From the NCBI RefSeq assembly GCF_001466725.1, contig NZ_CP013650.1:310001-374000 (forward strand): 64,000 nucleotides of DNA. The letters are read 5' to 3'. Both the position numbers and the translations under genes were made by a program. This DNA is from Lacimicrobium alkaliphilum (lineage in GTDB: Bacteria; Pseudomonadota; Gammaproteobacteria; Enterobacterales; Alteromonadaceae). This document shows, piece by piece, positions 10,221 to 17,200 of the stretch. The notes beneath the pieces are model-generated. The model was given only the letters and a program-made list of their open reading frames with translations, did no database searches and had not been told where the DNA came from. Positions within the stretch are counted from its first letter, which is position 1, and every line of letters begins with the position of its first letter.

Positions 10221-11138
10221 TTACTGATGCAGTTTAAAAGCCCGGCCCGGATGCCTGGCCTCAAAGGTTTCGATGGCACCGCGTTTTTGCATGGTTACAT
10301 AAACCTGTCTGCCATCTTTACCACCAAAGGCCAGATTAGTAGGGTGCTGACCTTTGAGGCGGTATTCATCAATTTTTTTGCCCTCAGGTGACAGCACCAC
10401 GATGCTTCCTGCGCCGTAGCGGGCAATATAGAGGTTGCCGAGACTGTCGCTGCGCATACCATCCAGACCATGATCCTCAAACTGATAAAACAGGGTTTTA
10501 TCCACGGGGCGCCCCGACTTACTCAGCGTATAGCGCCATACCCGCCGTTGCACCGATTCATTCACATACAGGTACTGTTCATCGGCGCTGACTTCAATAC
10601 CATTGGTGGTACCCATGCCAGACTCAATCAGCTCGCTGTCACCCTCCGGGGTGATCATCCATAACTGACCTGTGCCTGAAGCCCAGTCTGGATCGCTGGC
10701 ATAGACAATATCATCAGCACTGATGGCAATATCATTGGGCTGGTTCATGGCCGGCTCATGGGCATACACAGACAAACTGCGGTCTGACATATCCACCGCC
10801 CAGATATTGTGATTCACATAATCGGCGATCAGCATCTGCCCGCGGCTGTTGAAACGAATACCGTTGCCCACCGAATCGCCCGGTAAAATCACAAAACCGT
10901 CGGCCTGATTCTCGCCCATTATCCGGCCAATGGTGCCCTGTTCGGCGAAGTTGACCGCATAAAGAATACCATCCTTGTCTACCGCCGGGCCTTCAATGCC
11001 CTGAGTAAATACGCCGTCTGTGATCATATCCTGGCTATGTCGGGTTGGTGATTCCCCGGCGCAGACCGGCAGCCAGCCAACAAGCCCGGCAAAGGCCAGG
11101 GTGCGGACGATAACTCTAGCTGTTATTGCAATTCTCAT
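10221..11138 (-). CDS. exported SMP-30/gluconolactonase-like beta-propeller
   Basis: The protein has 305 residues, with an N-terminal signal peptide (ARVIVRTLAFAGLVGWLPVCA) and then a six-bladed SGL-type propeller. Characteristic pieces are EGPAVDKDGILYAVNF (metal Glu), GNGIRFNSRGQMLIADY, NQPNDIAISADDIVYASD (Asn/Asp ligands) and TNGIEVSADEQYLYVNES. The family includes sugar-lactone hydrolases and lactonase-like enzymes; the four metal ligand positions appear present, so an active calcium-dependent hydrolase in the periplasm is likely. The substrate cannot be told. It stands alone, far from the galactonolactonase paralogue at 51.5 kb. Confidence 0.8.
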   Translation of the reverse strand: MRIAITARVIVRTLAFAGLVGWLPVCAGESPTRHSQDMITDGVFTQGIEGPAVDKDGILYAVNFAEQGTIGRIMGENQADGFVILPGDSVGNGIRFNSRGQMLIADYVNHNIWAVDMSDRSLSVYAHEPAMNQPNDIAISADDIVYASDPDWASGTGQLWMITPEGDSELIESGMGTTNGIEVSADEQYLYVNESVQRRVWRYTLSKSGRPVDKTLFYQFEDHGLDGMRSDSLGNLYIARYGAGSIVVLSPEGKKIDEYRLKGQHPTNLAFGGKDGRQVYVTMQKRGAIETFEARHPGRAFKLHQ

Positions 11139-11422
11139 CAGTGGTACACCGCTTGATTAGTTGTTGTCATTATTCTTACCAATGGCCGGGAAAACAAGTG
11201 TAGCGGAGCTCCAGGTGCAAACATCCCGAAGCTTGAATGGAGTGTATCTTTTTGAAATTAATAGGGATTATTTCAGATTTCGGGTAGTTAATAAATCACA
11301 AAAAACATATCATTATATGTTATCGGGTAACATTTTGTGTGAGAATAGCCTGGGTAGTCCCCGATGGCTGGAGTCAGCAGCAGAGGCTTGGTTTTTAGTG
11401 AGCGTGCGCTAACGTCACTGCA
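11139..11422. other. gap without a convincing gene
   Basis: The 280 bases between the SMP-30 gene and the next terminator hold no coding sequence I trust; an 83-codon frame at 11161 lacks a ribosome site and family features. The middle is AT-rich and contains the inverted repeat CATAT-N4-ATATG (11306-11319). Confidence 0.4.
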
Positions 11423-11450
11423 ACGGTGCCGGATTCCGGCACCGTTTTTT
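11423..11450 (+). terminator. strong Rho-independent terminator without an obvious gene
   Basis: A perfect 10-bp stem, ACGGTGCCGG/CCGGCACCGT, with loop ATT is followed by six T. No convincing + strand gene precedes it, so it may end a small untranslated RNA in 11.3-11.4 kb, or shield the tRNA promoter that begins 20 bases downstream. Confidence 0.7.
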
Positions 11451-11470
11451 CTATGGGTACGACAAAATAC

Positions 11471-11498
11471 TTGCAAGGCCAAAGCCAGCCGCTATAAT
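11471..11498 (+). promoter_or_regulatory. sigma-70 promoter of the tRNA-Leu locus
   Basis: TTGCAA (-35) and TATAAT (-10) are separated by 16 bases, with a GC-rich discriminator (GCGGCCC) just after, as is usual for stable-RNA promoters under stringent control. It reads into the interrupted tRNA-Leu copy and then the intact tRNA-Leu at 11781. A small CTCTC/GAGAG hairpin follows at 11506-11525. Confidence 0.75.
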
Positions 11499-11539
11499 GC
11501 GGCCCTCTCGCTATCAAGGTGAGAGAAACACAAAACAGT

Positions 11540-11655
11540 GCCAGAGTGGCGACAAATTTGTCGGGAACAAATTTGAACAGCTTTAGCTGGCCTGCGTAGC
11601 AGGTGAGTCACAGGAGGTGACGAATAAATGGGTAGATGCAGCGGATTCGAAAAAC
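11540..11655 (+). pseudogene. interrupted tRNA-Leu copy
   Basis: Positions 11540-11552 repeat the first 13 bases of the intact tRNA-Leu (GCCAGAGTGGCGA). Positions 11631-11655 resemble its D-arm and anticodon region, GGTAGATGCAGCGGATTCG, with two changes. Between them lies a 78-base hairpin-rich insert, and the 3' half of the tRNA is missing. It lies 42 bases downstream of the tRNA promoter, so it is probably the remains of a tandem tRNA-Leu gene. Confidence 0.65.
11554..11621 (+). repeat. mini-hairpin cluster, copy 1
   Basis: Four consecutive stem-loops: AAATTTGT-CGGGA-ACAAATTT, CAGC-TTTA-GCTG, CCTGC-GTA-GCAGG and GTCAC-AGGAG-GTGAC. The second copy at 11958-12019 on the opposite strand has four stems in the same order with different stem sequences. 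The element splits the tRNA-Leu pseudogene at its D-arm. Confidence 0.7.
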
Positions 11656-11780
11656 AACGCGTCTAATCATGATAGCACTGGCAAGTCATTGAAAGGTAAG
11701 CACCTTTTGACTATAAAAAGCGAAAAAATGCTTGCAAAGATTTGCAAAGTTTTAGAGCTTTGCACATCCGAAAATAGGAT

Positions 11781-11867
11781 GCCAGAGTGGCGAAATTGGT
11801 AGACGCAGCGGATTCAAAATCCGCCGGTGGCAACACTGTGCCGGTTCAAGTCCGGCCTCTGGTACCA
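11781..11867 (+). tRNA. leuX: tRNA-Leu (anticodon CAA)
   Basis: Complete 87-base class II tRNA including an encoded CCA. The acceptor stem GCCAGAG pairs with CTCTGGT (one G-T pair). The anticodon stem GCGGA/TCCGC holds the loop TTCAAAA, giving anticodon CAA, which reads UUG. A long variable arm (GGTGGCAACACTGTGCC region) and the T-arm CCGG-TTCAAGT-CCGG follow. It closely resembles E. coli leuX, a frequent integration site for genomic islands. Its 17-base 3' end recurs at 12026-12042. Confidence 0.96.
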
Positions 11868-11889
11868 ACTCCTTGAGAGTTACTTAAAG

Positions 11890-11910
11890 CCGACGTGAGT
11901 CGGTTTTTTT
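11890..11910 (+). terminator. terminator of tRNA-Leu
   Basis: The stem CCGAC/GTCGG with loop GTGA is followed by seven T, 22 bases after the tRNA CCA end. A diverged copy of the same hairpin with a T run lies at 12071-12092, after the second tRNA 3' end. Confidence 0.85.
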
Positions 11911-11957
11911 GTACCTGAATTTAATTAGCCAGACTAGAACCGGTATCCGAAGTACTC

Positions 11958-12019
11958 AGGCCATCCATGGCCTTCGCCCTTCGGGCCAGCCTGCGGCTGT
12001 TGACGCTTGTTCCGGACAA
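11958..12019 (-). repeat. mini-hairpin cluster, copy 2 (inverted)
   Basis: Read on the minus strand, the order is TTGT-CCGGA-ACAA, CAGCC-GCA-GGCTG, GCCC-GAA-GGGC, AGGCCAT-GG-ATGGCCT. This matches copy 1 hairpin by hairpin, keeping the GTCxGGAACAA and ACAGC...GCTGGCC blocks, while paired bases change together. Its outer edge abuts a repeated tRNA-Leu 3' end, the mirror image of copy 1, which abuts a tRNA 5' end. Confidence 0.7.
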
Positions 12020-12025
12020 TCGTGC

Positions 12026-12092
12026 TCCGGCCTCTGGTACCATTCTTTGCAAGATAATAAGCTTCAATAAACCGACCTTTGAGTCAGTTTTT
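12026..12092 (+). pseudogene. tRNA-Leu 3' remnant with diverged terminator
   Basis: Positions 12026-12042 repeat exactly the last 17 bases of the intact tRNA-Leu (TCCGGCCTCTGGTACCA), and the following 50 bases are a diverged copy of the tRNA downstream region including its terminator hairpin (CCGAC...GTCAG, then T6). This is either the tail of a lost tandem tRNA or the attachment-site copy left by integration. The AT-rich operon begins 92 bases further on. Confidence 0.65.
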
Positions 12093-12108
12093 TGTTTTAT
12101 GTTCCATT

Positions 12109-12125
12109 TGTGGTAAAACACCACA
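12109..12125. promoter_or_regulatory. 17-bp palindrome upstream of the AT-rich operon
   Basis: TGTGGT-AAAAC-ACCACA lies 59 bases before the methyltransferase start, in the only gap where the operon promoter can be. The symmetry suggests an operator or a short hairpin; there is no functional evidence. Confidence 0.35.
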
Positions 12126-12183
12126 TCAACTAATTATAAAAAAGCTCATATCCTCTGGGAAATAGCACAGCTTGGTATTTGCA

Positions 12184-13335
12184 ATGGAATTGAACCAGTA
12201 CTATACAGACGAATTTTACAGTGACGTACTTGTCAGAAATTTGTCATGTGGCGTTCCCAAAACTGCTTTAGATATCGGTTTTGGAAAAGGTAGCCTTCTC
12301 TATGCTGTAAAAAGGCGATGGCAAGGAACAAATCTCTTTGGTGTCGATATTGACGAAAGTAATGTTTGTAATGCAAGAAGAAATAAAGATATACAAGCTC
12401 TCTTGAGTGATGGCTTTGATCCTGATCTGCCAAGCAAGATAACAGAAGAGTTCGGTAATGTAGACCTCCTCGTGAGTAACCCTCCATTTTACTCTCGGAC
12501 TATAGATACTAAAGTTAATAAGATTCTGAGGGATTCAAAGATCAGTGATGCAATATCATTCAATACAAAGAAGATCCCGGCTGAAATAGTATTTTTAGCG
12601 CAAAATTTAAGGCTATTAAACTTTGGCCAAGAAATAGGAATCATTCTTCCTGCTGGTATTATTTCTGGTGAGAGATGGAAAAGTCTTAGAGATTTACTTT
12701 GCAGTAACTATACAGTTTCTAAAGTGATACAGCTCCCGCATAGTATATTTCAAGGAACAGATGCTCAGACCTTTGCTTTGTTCTTATCGAATACGCCACA
12801 ATCAAATCATGAAAAGATAAGAATCTGTTATGGCGAGAATAGTGAATCTTTCTGGATTGACAAAGAACAGTTCATAAACAGAGCTGATTTTCAATACTAC
12901 AAAAGCAACAGTTTAAGCTCATCGTCTAATATAAATTGTGATGAATTTAAAGTATTTAGGGGGAGTAAATCTTTTAGATTTCTGAACCAAAGCGAAAAAG
13001 AGTTTATACATACCTCTCATTTACCAATGTCTCCAGAAATACTAAATCTTAATGAAACAAATCTCTCTGGAAATGATATAGCTATTCAAGGCGATATCTT
13101 GATTGCGAGAGTAGGTACTAGATGTTTGGCCAGAACCGCCATTATTGGTACTGGAAGTATTCGAGTAAGCGATTGCGTTATTGTGGTAAGGGCTTGCTCT
13201 ACTCAAACAAGACAACATTTGTGGTCAATTCTTTCTGATCCCGATGCATTATTAAGGCTAAAGAATAATTCGATGGGAGTGGGCGCTAAATACTTGACTC
13301 ATTCAACATTAAGAAGCTTCATCATTCAAGGATAG
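12184..13335 (+). CDS. DNA N6-adenine methyltransferase fused to an S-like domain
   Basis: The predicted protein has 383 residues. It starts MELNQYYTDEFYSDVLV, the usual opening of type I-like N6-adenine methyltransferases. The SAM site is ALDIGFGKG (residues 28-36) and the catalytic motif SNPPF is near residue 98. The last 130 residues resemble one target-recognition half of a type I specificity subunit: GDILIARVGTR, then SDCVIVVRA, then a closing SMGVGAKYLTHSTLRSFII, like the conserved end of HsdS half-domains. The ATG at 12184 is preferred over an in-frame TTG 12 bases earlier. It is the first gene of an AT-rich four-gene operon; the next begins 3 bases after its stop. A self-contained methyltransferase could mark self DNA for the neighbouring genes. 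No restriction nuclease is recognised in the operon. Confidence 0.8.
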   Translation: MELNQYYTDEFYSDVLVRNLSCGVPKTALDIGFGKGSLLYAVKRRWQGTNLFGVDIDESNVCNARRNKDIQALLSDGFDPDLPSKITEEFGNVDLLVSNPPFYSRTIDTKVNKILRDSKISDAISFNTKKIPAEIVFLAQNLRLLNFGQEIGIILPAGIISGERWKSLRDLLCSNYTVSKVIQLPHSIFQGTDAQTFALFLSNTPQSNHEKIRICYGENSESFWIDKEQFINRADFQYYKSNSLSSSSNINCDEFKVFRGSKSFRFLNQSEKEFIHTSHLPMSPEILNLNETNLSGNDIAIQGDILIARVGTRCLARTAIIGTGSIRVSDCVIVVRACSTQTRQHLWSILSDPDALLRLKNNSMGVGAKYLTHSTLRSFIIQG

Positions 13336-13338
13336 CTC

Positions 13339-14235
13339 ATGTTTGATATTCAGTTACCAATGGACTGGCAGGATTTCAGAACCGTCGTTCTCGATAGGGT
13401 TAAGGCGTATTGTCGAGCTAATATTTGGCCATGGGAGTATGATCTATTTACGAGTTGGTTATCAAACTTTGACAATGGGACTGATGAGTATATAGCTCTC
13501 CATCTATTAGATTCATTAATTGTTCGCAGCGAAAAAATGGCGGAATCCGGTTTTTCTAGATTATTTAATAGTGAGTTACTTCAATATTTGATTAGTATCG
13601 ATGTATTTCCACAGACCATCTCTTTATCTGAATGGGATGAACTGCTAAAAAATCCACGGAATTCACCAATACAGTTTTTACCTGTAAGAATGGAAGGTGA
13701 TGAAGGAGAATCTGGAGGAGCTATATTCAGACAGCTTTCTTCATTAATAAATACTAATAGGCTGTCAATGCGAAGCAAAGATACTAAGGCAGTTGTACTT
13801 ATAGACGATCTATTGGGTAGTGGAGACCAGATTTCAGATTATCTTATGGCAAACAACTTATGTTCAATTGAACCGAAAATCATATACTGTCCTCTTATTG
13901 CCATGGAATCGGGTATGGTTGCTATTTCGGATAAATATTCCGACTTAAAGATATTACCTGTTGAAAGAGTTGGCAGAAGGCACTCATTATTTGATTTGGA
14001 TAAAAGTAAATTTAGGAACGACCCAATTAATCCCGTACAAAATGTACTGGCTCATTACCGAGGGATGAAGGCTAGATATGCATCACAGAATATGCCATTT
14101 TGGTTAGGAAGAGACGATTCTGCATTGCCAATAGCCTTTGAGTGGGGTTGTCCCAACCAATCTCCTTCAATATTCTGGATGCAAAACTCCCCAATTAAGC
14201 CAGAGTGGCGGCAACTTTTTAGTAGGAGAGCCTAG
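13339..14235 (+). CDS. phosphoribosyltransferase-like protein of a conflict system
   Basis: The protein has 298 residues. The diagnostic part is AVVLIDDLLGSGDQISDYL near residues 152-170, which matches the PRPP-binding loop of type I phosphoribosyltransferases (hydrophobic strand, two Asp, then a Gly/Ser/Thr loop). FLPVRMEGDEGESGGA before it may bind substrate. The N-terminal 100 residues are helical and unlike metabolic PRTases, and no purine or pyrimidine enzyme matches overall. It resembles the PRTase-CE group that domain databases place in prokaryotic conflict systems (recalled, not searched). It is translationally coupled to the next gene: the TAG stop and GTG start share one base, with AGGAGA just before. 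Its real substrate is unknown. Confidence 0.65.
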   Translation: MFDIQLPMDWQDFRTVVLDRVKAYCRANIWPWEYDLFTSWLSNFDNGTDEYIALHLLDSLIVRSEKMAESGFSRLFNSELLQYLISIDVFPQTISLSEWDELLKNPRNSPIQFLPVRMEGDEGESGGAIFRQLSSLINTNRLSMRSKDTKAVVLIDDLLGSGDQISDYLMANNLCSIEPKIIYCPLIAMESGMVAISDKYSDLKILPVERVGRRHSLFDLDKSKFRNDPINPVQNVLAHYRGMKARYASQNMPFWLGRDDSALPIAFEWGCPNQSPSIFWMQNSPIKPEWRQLFSRRA

Positions 14236-16202
14236 TGAAAGTAATTGATATATTAAACAAGCTTTCAGCCGCTAGGATGGAGCAGCAAAATGAAAGTAAC
14301 AGTGTATATAACAGGTTTGTTGTTCCATTTTTTATCGATCAATGTGATCTCAGAAAGATTTCACATTCTATAGCTTTAGAGGGAAGCCGAGGCTCTGGAA
14401 AAAGTACTTATATACAATACTTTTCTCATGCTACTCGGTTTGATAAAGCTCGGATTAACGTTTCCAAAGAAGAACTTGATGCAATTGTACTGTATTGGAA
14501 GCCGGATACTGCTTTCTGTCAAGGTTTAAAAAAAGAGTGGCTCAATGAAAAAGCAGAATATTTTTTTAACGCACATATGGGATATTCTATTCTTCTAGAG
14601 TTAAACTCATTGATTGATAAATTGTTTTATCATTTTCCTGAGGTTAAAACACATTTAGATAACGGGAAGTGTTTTTTTAATCGAGTTTCTAAGGTTTTAA
14701 AAAAAGAAGTAAGAAGTACAAATGAAATAAAAAATGTAGTTGATGAGTATAATTATGAACTTTCCACAAAAATAAACCCTCCGGTTATAGACGGCGTGCT
14801 TAGCCTCATTCCACAGAAAATGTTTATTTATTTGATGGATGGTTTGAAGCAAGATACTCTTTTACTTGAACATACGAAAATAAAAATATTTGTTGATGAG
14901 TTCGAACTGCTTTCTAATGACCAACAAGCAATCATAAATACCTATAGGAAAGAATCCACGAATGTTTACTGTTGGAACGTCGCATATAAGGCGAATGCTA
15001 AGCCCTCAGTGCAGACATCTAGCAACCAATGGCTGCAAACTCCCGATGACTTCAGAGTCGAGAATTTGGATAGTTTAATATTAAGCGATTATAAGCTTTA
15101 TGCCGCTGAGATATTTTTACTTACACTGCAAAATGCTGGCTTATCGACAGATCTAATTATTGAGCCGATATTTTTAGGTGATAGAAGAAATATTGAGCAC
15201 CGAAAAAAAGCTGAGTATAGGGACGCGGTGCTGAGCCTTATTAGAAATATTTTACCAACACCTTCTATAGAAAATCTGTCAGCGATGGCGTTAAGTCTTA
15301 ATTCAGTAAAAAACAAAATAACTGAAGCTTTGTCTAAATCTGCCTTTAATCAGTCGCAAATAAAGTGTGTGCTGTCTGATCCAAGTTTAGCTATTACCTT
15401 TTATGGAACGTATAAGCAAAAAAGCCATGATAGCAAAGCCTACATGGACGATATTGAAAGAAAATCTAGGAGAACTAAGAAAATAAAAGATAAGATTAGT
15501 ACCTATGAATTCAATACGTTGCTATCTTTAAATTTACAATTATCATCCGTTAATCTTCCAGTATACGCAGGGTTTGAGAGGTTCATTACTATGACAACTC
15601 CAAATGTGCGTCACTTTAAGGAATTATGTTTTAATGCCCTCAAACAACATAATGAAGAAGATTCAACTAATGAATTTGGCCGCATTGAAGATATGCCAAA
15701 GGTTTCCCCGGAAAGATCTCATAAAGGTGCTGTTCTTACTAGCTCCGCTTTAGTGAAAGAGGTAATTAGTTTTCCACCACACGGCAATAAGTTATCACAA
15801 ATGGTAAATAGAATTGGTGAGCTTTTCAGAATATCCCAGAAAAGCAGTTACCAGACAGAGCCCGAACGTGACATATTTACTATTGAGTATGATTTTTCCG
15901 GAAAGGATTCAGAGTTGGAAGATTTCATCGAATCAGCCAAATCATGGAGAGTTCTAATTGTTGACGATTCAAAGCGGATAAAGGATGAAACTCAAATGAC
16001 ATCGCAAGAGTTTCAACTTAATCCAATATATTCACCCAGGTTTGGAATTTCTCATCGAAAGAAACGTGGGATTTCTTTTTCAGTTCGGCAATTCAAGAGT
16101 ATTTTGGTCGGCTCGTATGACGAATATGAAAAGATTAAAAAACATTATCAGACCGCATGGCGAGCAACAGAAGATGAGGAAAAACAGGGTATATTATTGT
16201 GA
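14235..16202 (+). CDS. ORC/CDC6-like AAA+ ATPase
   Basis: The protein has 655 residues and starts at GTG. The Walker A motif is GSRGSGKST (residues 50-58), preceded by a strand containing IALEG. The Walker B motif is KIFVDEFELL near residue 220, and CWNVAYKAN about 28 residues later could be sensor 1. The rest is mostly helical, with a basic C-terminus (SHRKKRGISFSVRQF) that might bind DNA. The pattern fits STAND/ORC-CDC6-type ATPases found next to PRTase-like genes. It overlaps the next gene by four bases (GTGA). AT content is high, as in the rest of the operon. It is probably the energy-using switch or DNA-sensing part of the system, by analogy only. Confidence 0.6.
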   Translation: MKVIDILNKLSAARMEQQNESNSVYNRFVVPFFIDQCDLRKISHSIALEGSRGSGKSTYIQYFSHATRFDKARINVSKEELDAIVLYWKPDTAFCQGLKKEWLNEKAEYFFNAHMGYSILLELNSLIDKLFYHFPEVKTHLDNGKCFFNRVSKVLKKEVRSTNEIKNVVDEYNYELSTKINPPVIDGVLSLIPQKMFIYLMDGLKQDTLLLEHTKIKIFVDEFELLSNDQQAIINTYRKESTNVYCWNVAYKANAKPSVQTSSNQWLQTPDDFRVENLDSLILSDYKLYAAEIFLLTLQNAGLSTDLIIEPIFLGDRRNIEHRKKAEYRDAVLSLIRNILPTPSIENLSAMALSLNSVKNKITEALSKSAFNQSQIKCVLSDPSLAITFYGTYKQKSHDSKAYMDDIERKSRRTKKIKDKISTYEFNTLLSLNLQLSSVNLPVYAGFERFITMTTPNVRHFKELCFNALKQHNEEDSTNEFGRIEDMPKVSPERSHKGAVLTSSALVKEVISFPPHGNKLSQMVNRIGELFRISQKSSYQTEPERDIFTIEYDFSGKDSELEDFIESAKSWRVLIVDDSKRIKDETQMTSQEFQLNPIYSPRFGISHRKKRGISFSVRQFKSILVGSYDEYEKIKKHYQTAWRATEDEEKQGILL

Positions 16203-17119
16203 TTTCATTTGAAAAGTGGCAAACGAGAGTTGCTGATGAAATTCAAGTGGAGAGTAATAATTTGAGATACTCTTGTGCATTTTATTGTCCCACAGAATCG
16301 ATTGATAATCGTACGATATGGTCAGAGAGTTATATCAAAACTCGTAGTCATGTTTTGACTTCTGCAGTTTATGATAGAGACTCGGTCTCGATAAACATAG
16401 CGAACGAAGATTATTCCATCAATAATCTTTCTGACTTTAACCTCCCAGAGGGCAGAGTACTTGTGGATGCAACCTCTCTTCAAGTACCTGAGTTGTTACA
16501 TATTCTGAGGATGTTGGATGCAAAGTCCCGTAACTTTGACGTAATGTATGTGCAGCCAACTGCTTACACAGAAAAGAAAACTAATGCAATAGGAGTCTAT
16601 TCTTTTGACCTGTCTGATGATGGTCCAGGAGCTGAGTACCTTCCTCCATATGTGAATTACTCATTTGATTCGACGTTATTTGTTTGCTTAGGATATGAAG
16701 GGCATAGGTTTGGTGCCTTGATAAACTCTGAGTCATTTAGCACAAACTACACAAAAGGTTTAATAGGAGTTCCACCATTTGCCGTGGGAATGGAGTATAA
16801 ATCTTTATCTGCTAACTACGAGCATATCCTCAGTACTGTATCTAGCCCAGACTCAAGTTTTAGTGTTTGTGGTGCGAATGACCCGTTAAAAGCTTATAGT
16901 TTCATTGAACAAGCACATCGTTCAGCAAGTTATGATCGCCGACCATTTTCTGTTGCTCCTCTCGGAACTAAACCTGTAGCGCTGGCTACCTTGGTATATG
17001 CTGTGAACAACAAAGGTGTATCACTTGTTTATGATTTTGTTCGTAAAAAGAAAGGCAGGTCGTCAGGAAAAGATATTGTTCACATGTGGAGCATGAAAGT
17101 TACTCCAACACCTGAATGA
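16199..17119 (+). CDS. uncharacterised protein, possible Rossmann-like sensor/effector
   Basis: The protein has 306 residues and begins at a GTG that overlaps the ATPase stop. I do not recognise a named family. Visible features are a strand-loop-helix LPEGRVLVDATSLQVPELL, a second one, TLFVCLGYEGHRFGALI, and then PLGTKPVALATLVYA followed by SLVYDFVRKKKGRSSGKD. Alternating hydrophobic strands suggest a Rossmann-type fold. The GTKPxxLA piece recalls the GGTKxM loop of CARF nucleotide-sensing domains, but this is a weak resemblance. There is no signal peptide or membrane segment. As the last gene of the operon it may be the sensor or effector; no nuclease or protease motif is evident. Confidence 0.45.
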   Translation: MISFEKWQTRVADEIQVESNNLRYSCAFYCPTESIDNRTIWSESYIKTRSHVLTSAVYDRDSVSINIANEDYSINNLSDFNLPEGRVLVDATSLQVPELLHILRMLDAKSRNFDVMYVQPTAYTEKKTNAIGVYSFDLSDDGPGAEYLPPYVNYSFDSTLFVCLGYEGHRFGALINSESFSTNYTKGLIGVPPFAVGMEYKSLSANYEHILSTVSSPDSSFSVCGANDPLKAYSFIEQAHRSASYDRRPFSVAPLGTKPVALATLVYAVNNKGVSLVYDFVRKKKGRSSGKDIVHMWSMKVTPTPE

Positions 17120-17200
17120 GTTTTTATTTTTTATATATAACGCCTTTTTATACTATTAAGCTTAGTTGCTGATCACGGGGTCGTAGTAGTTGATCGAAGA

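Noticed and set aside
11161..11412. 83-codon plus-strand frame before the orphan terminator.
   Set aside because: It has no ribosome site and no recognisable family pattern; a non-coding explanation is at least as likely.
14199..14210. GCCAGAGTGGCG, identical to the first 12 bases of tRNA-Leu, inside the PRTase-like gene.
   Set aside because: It is read in frame as part of KPEWRQL with no further tRNA similarity on either side; a 12-base match is unusual but possible by chance.
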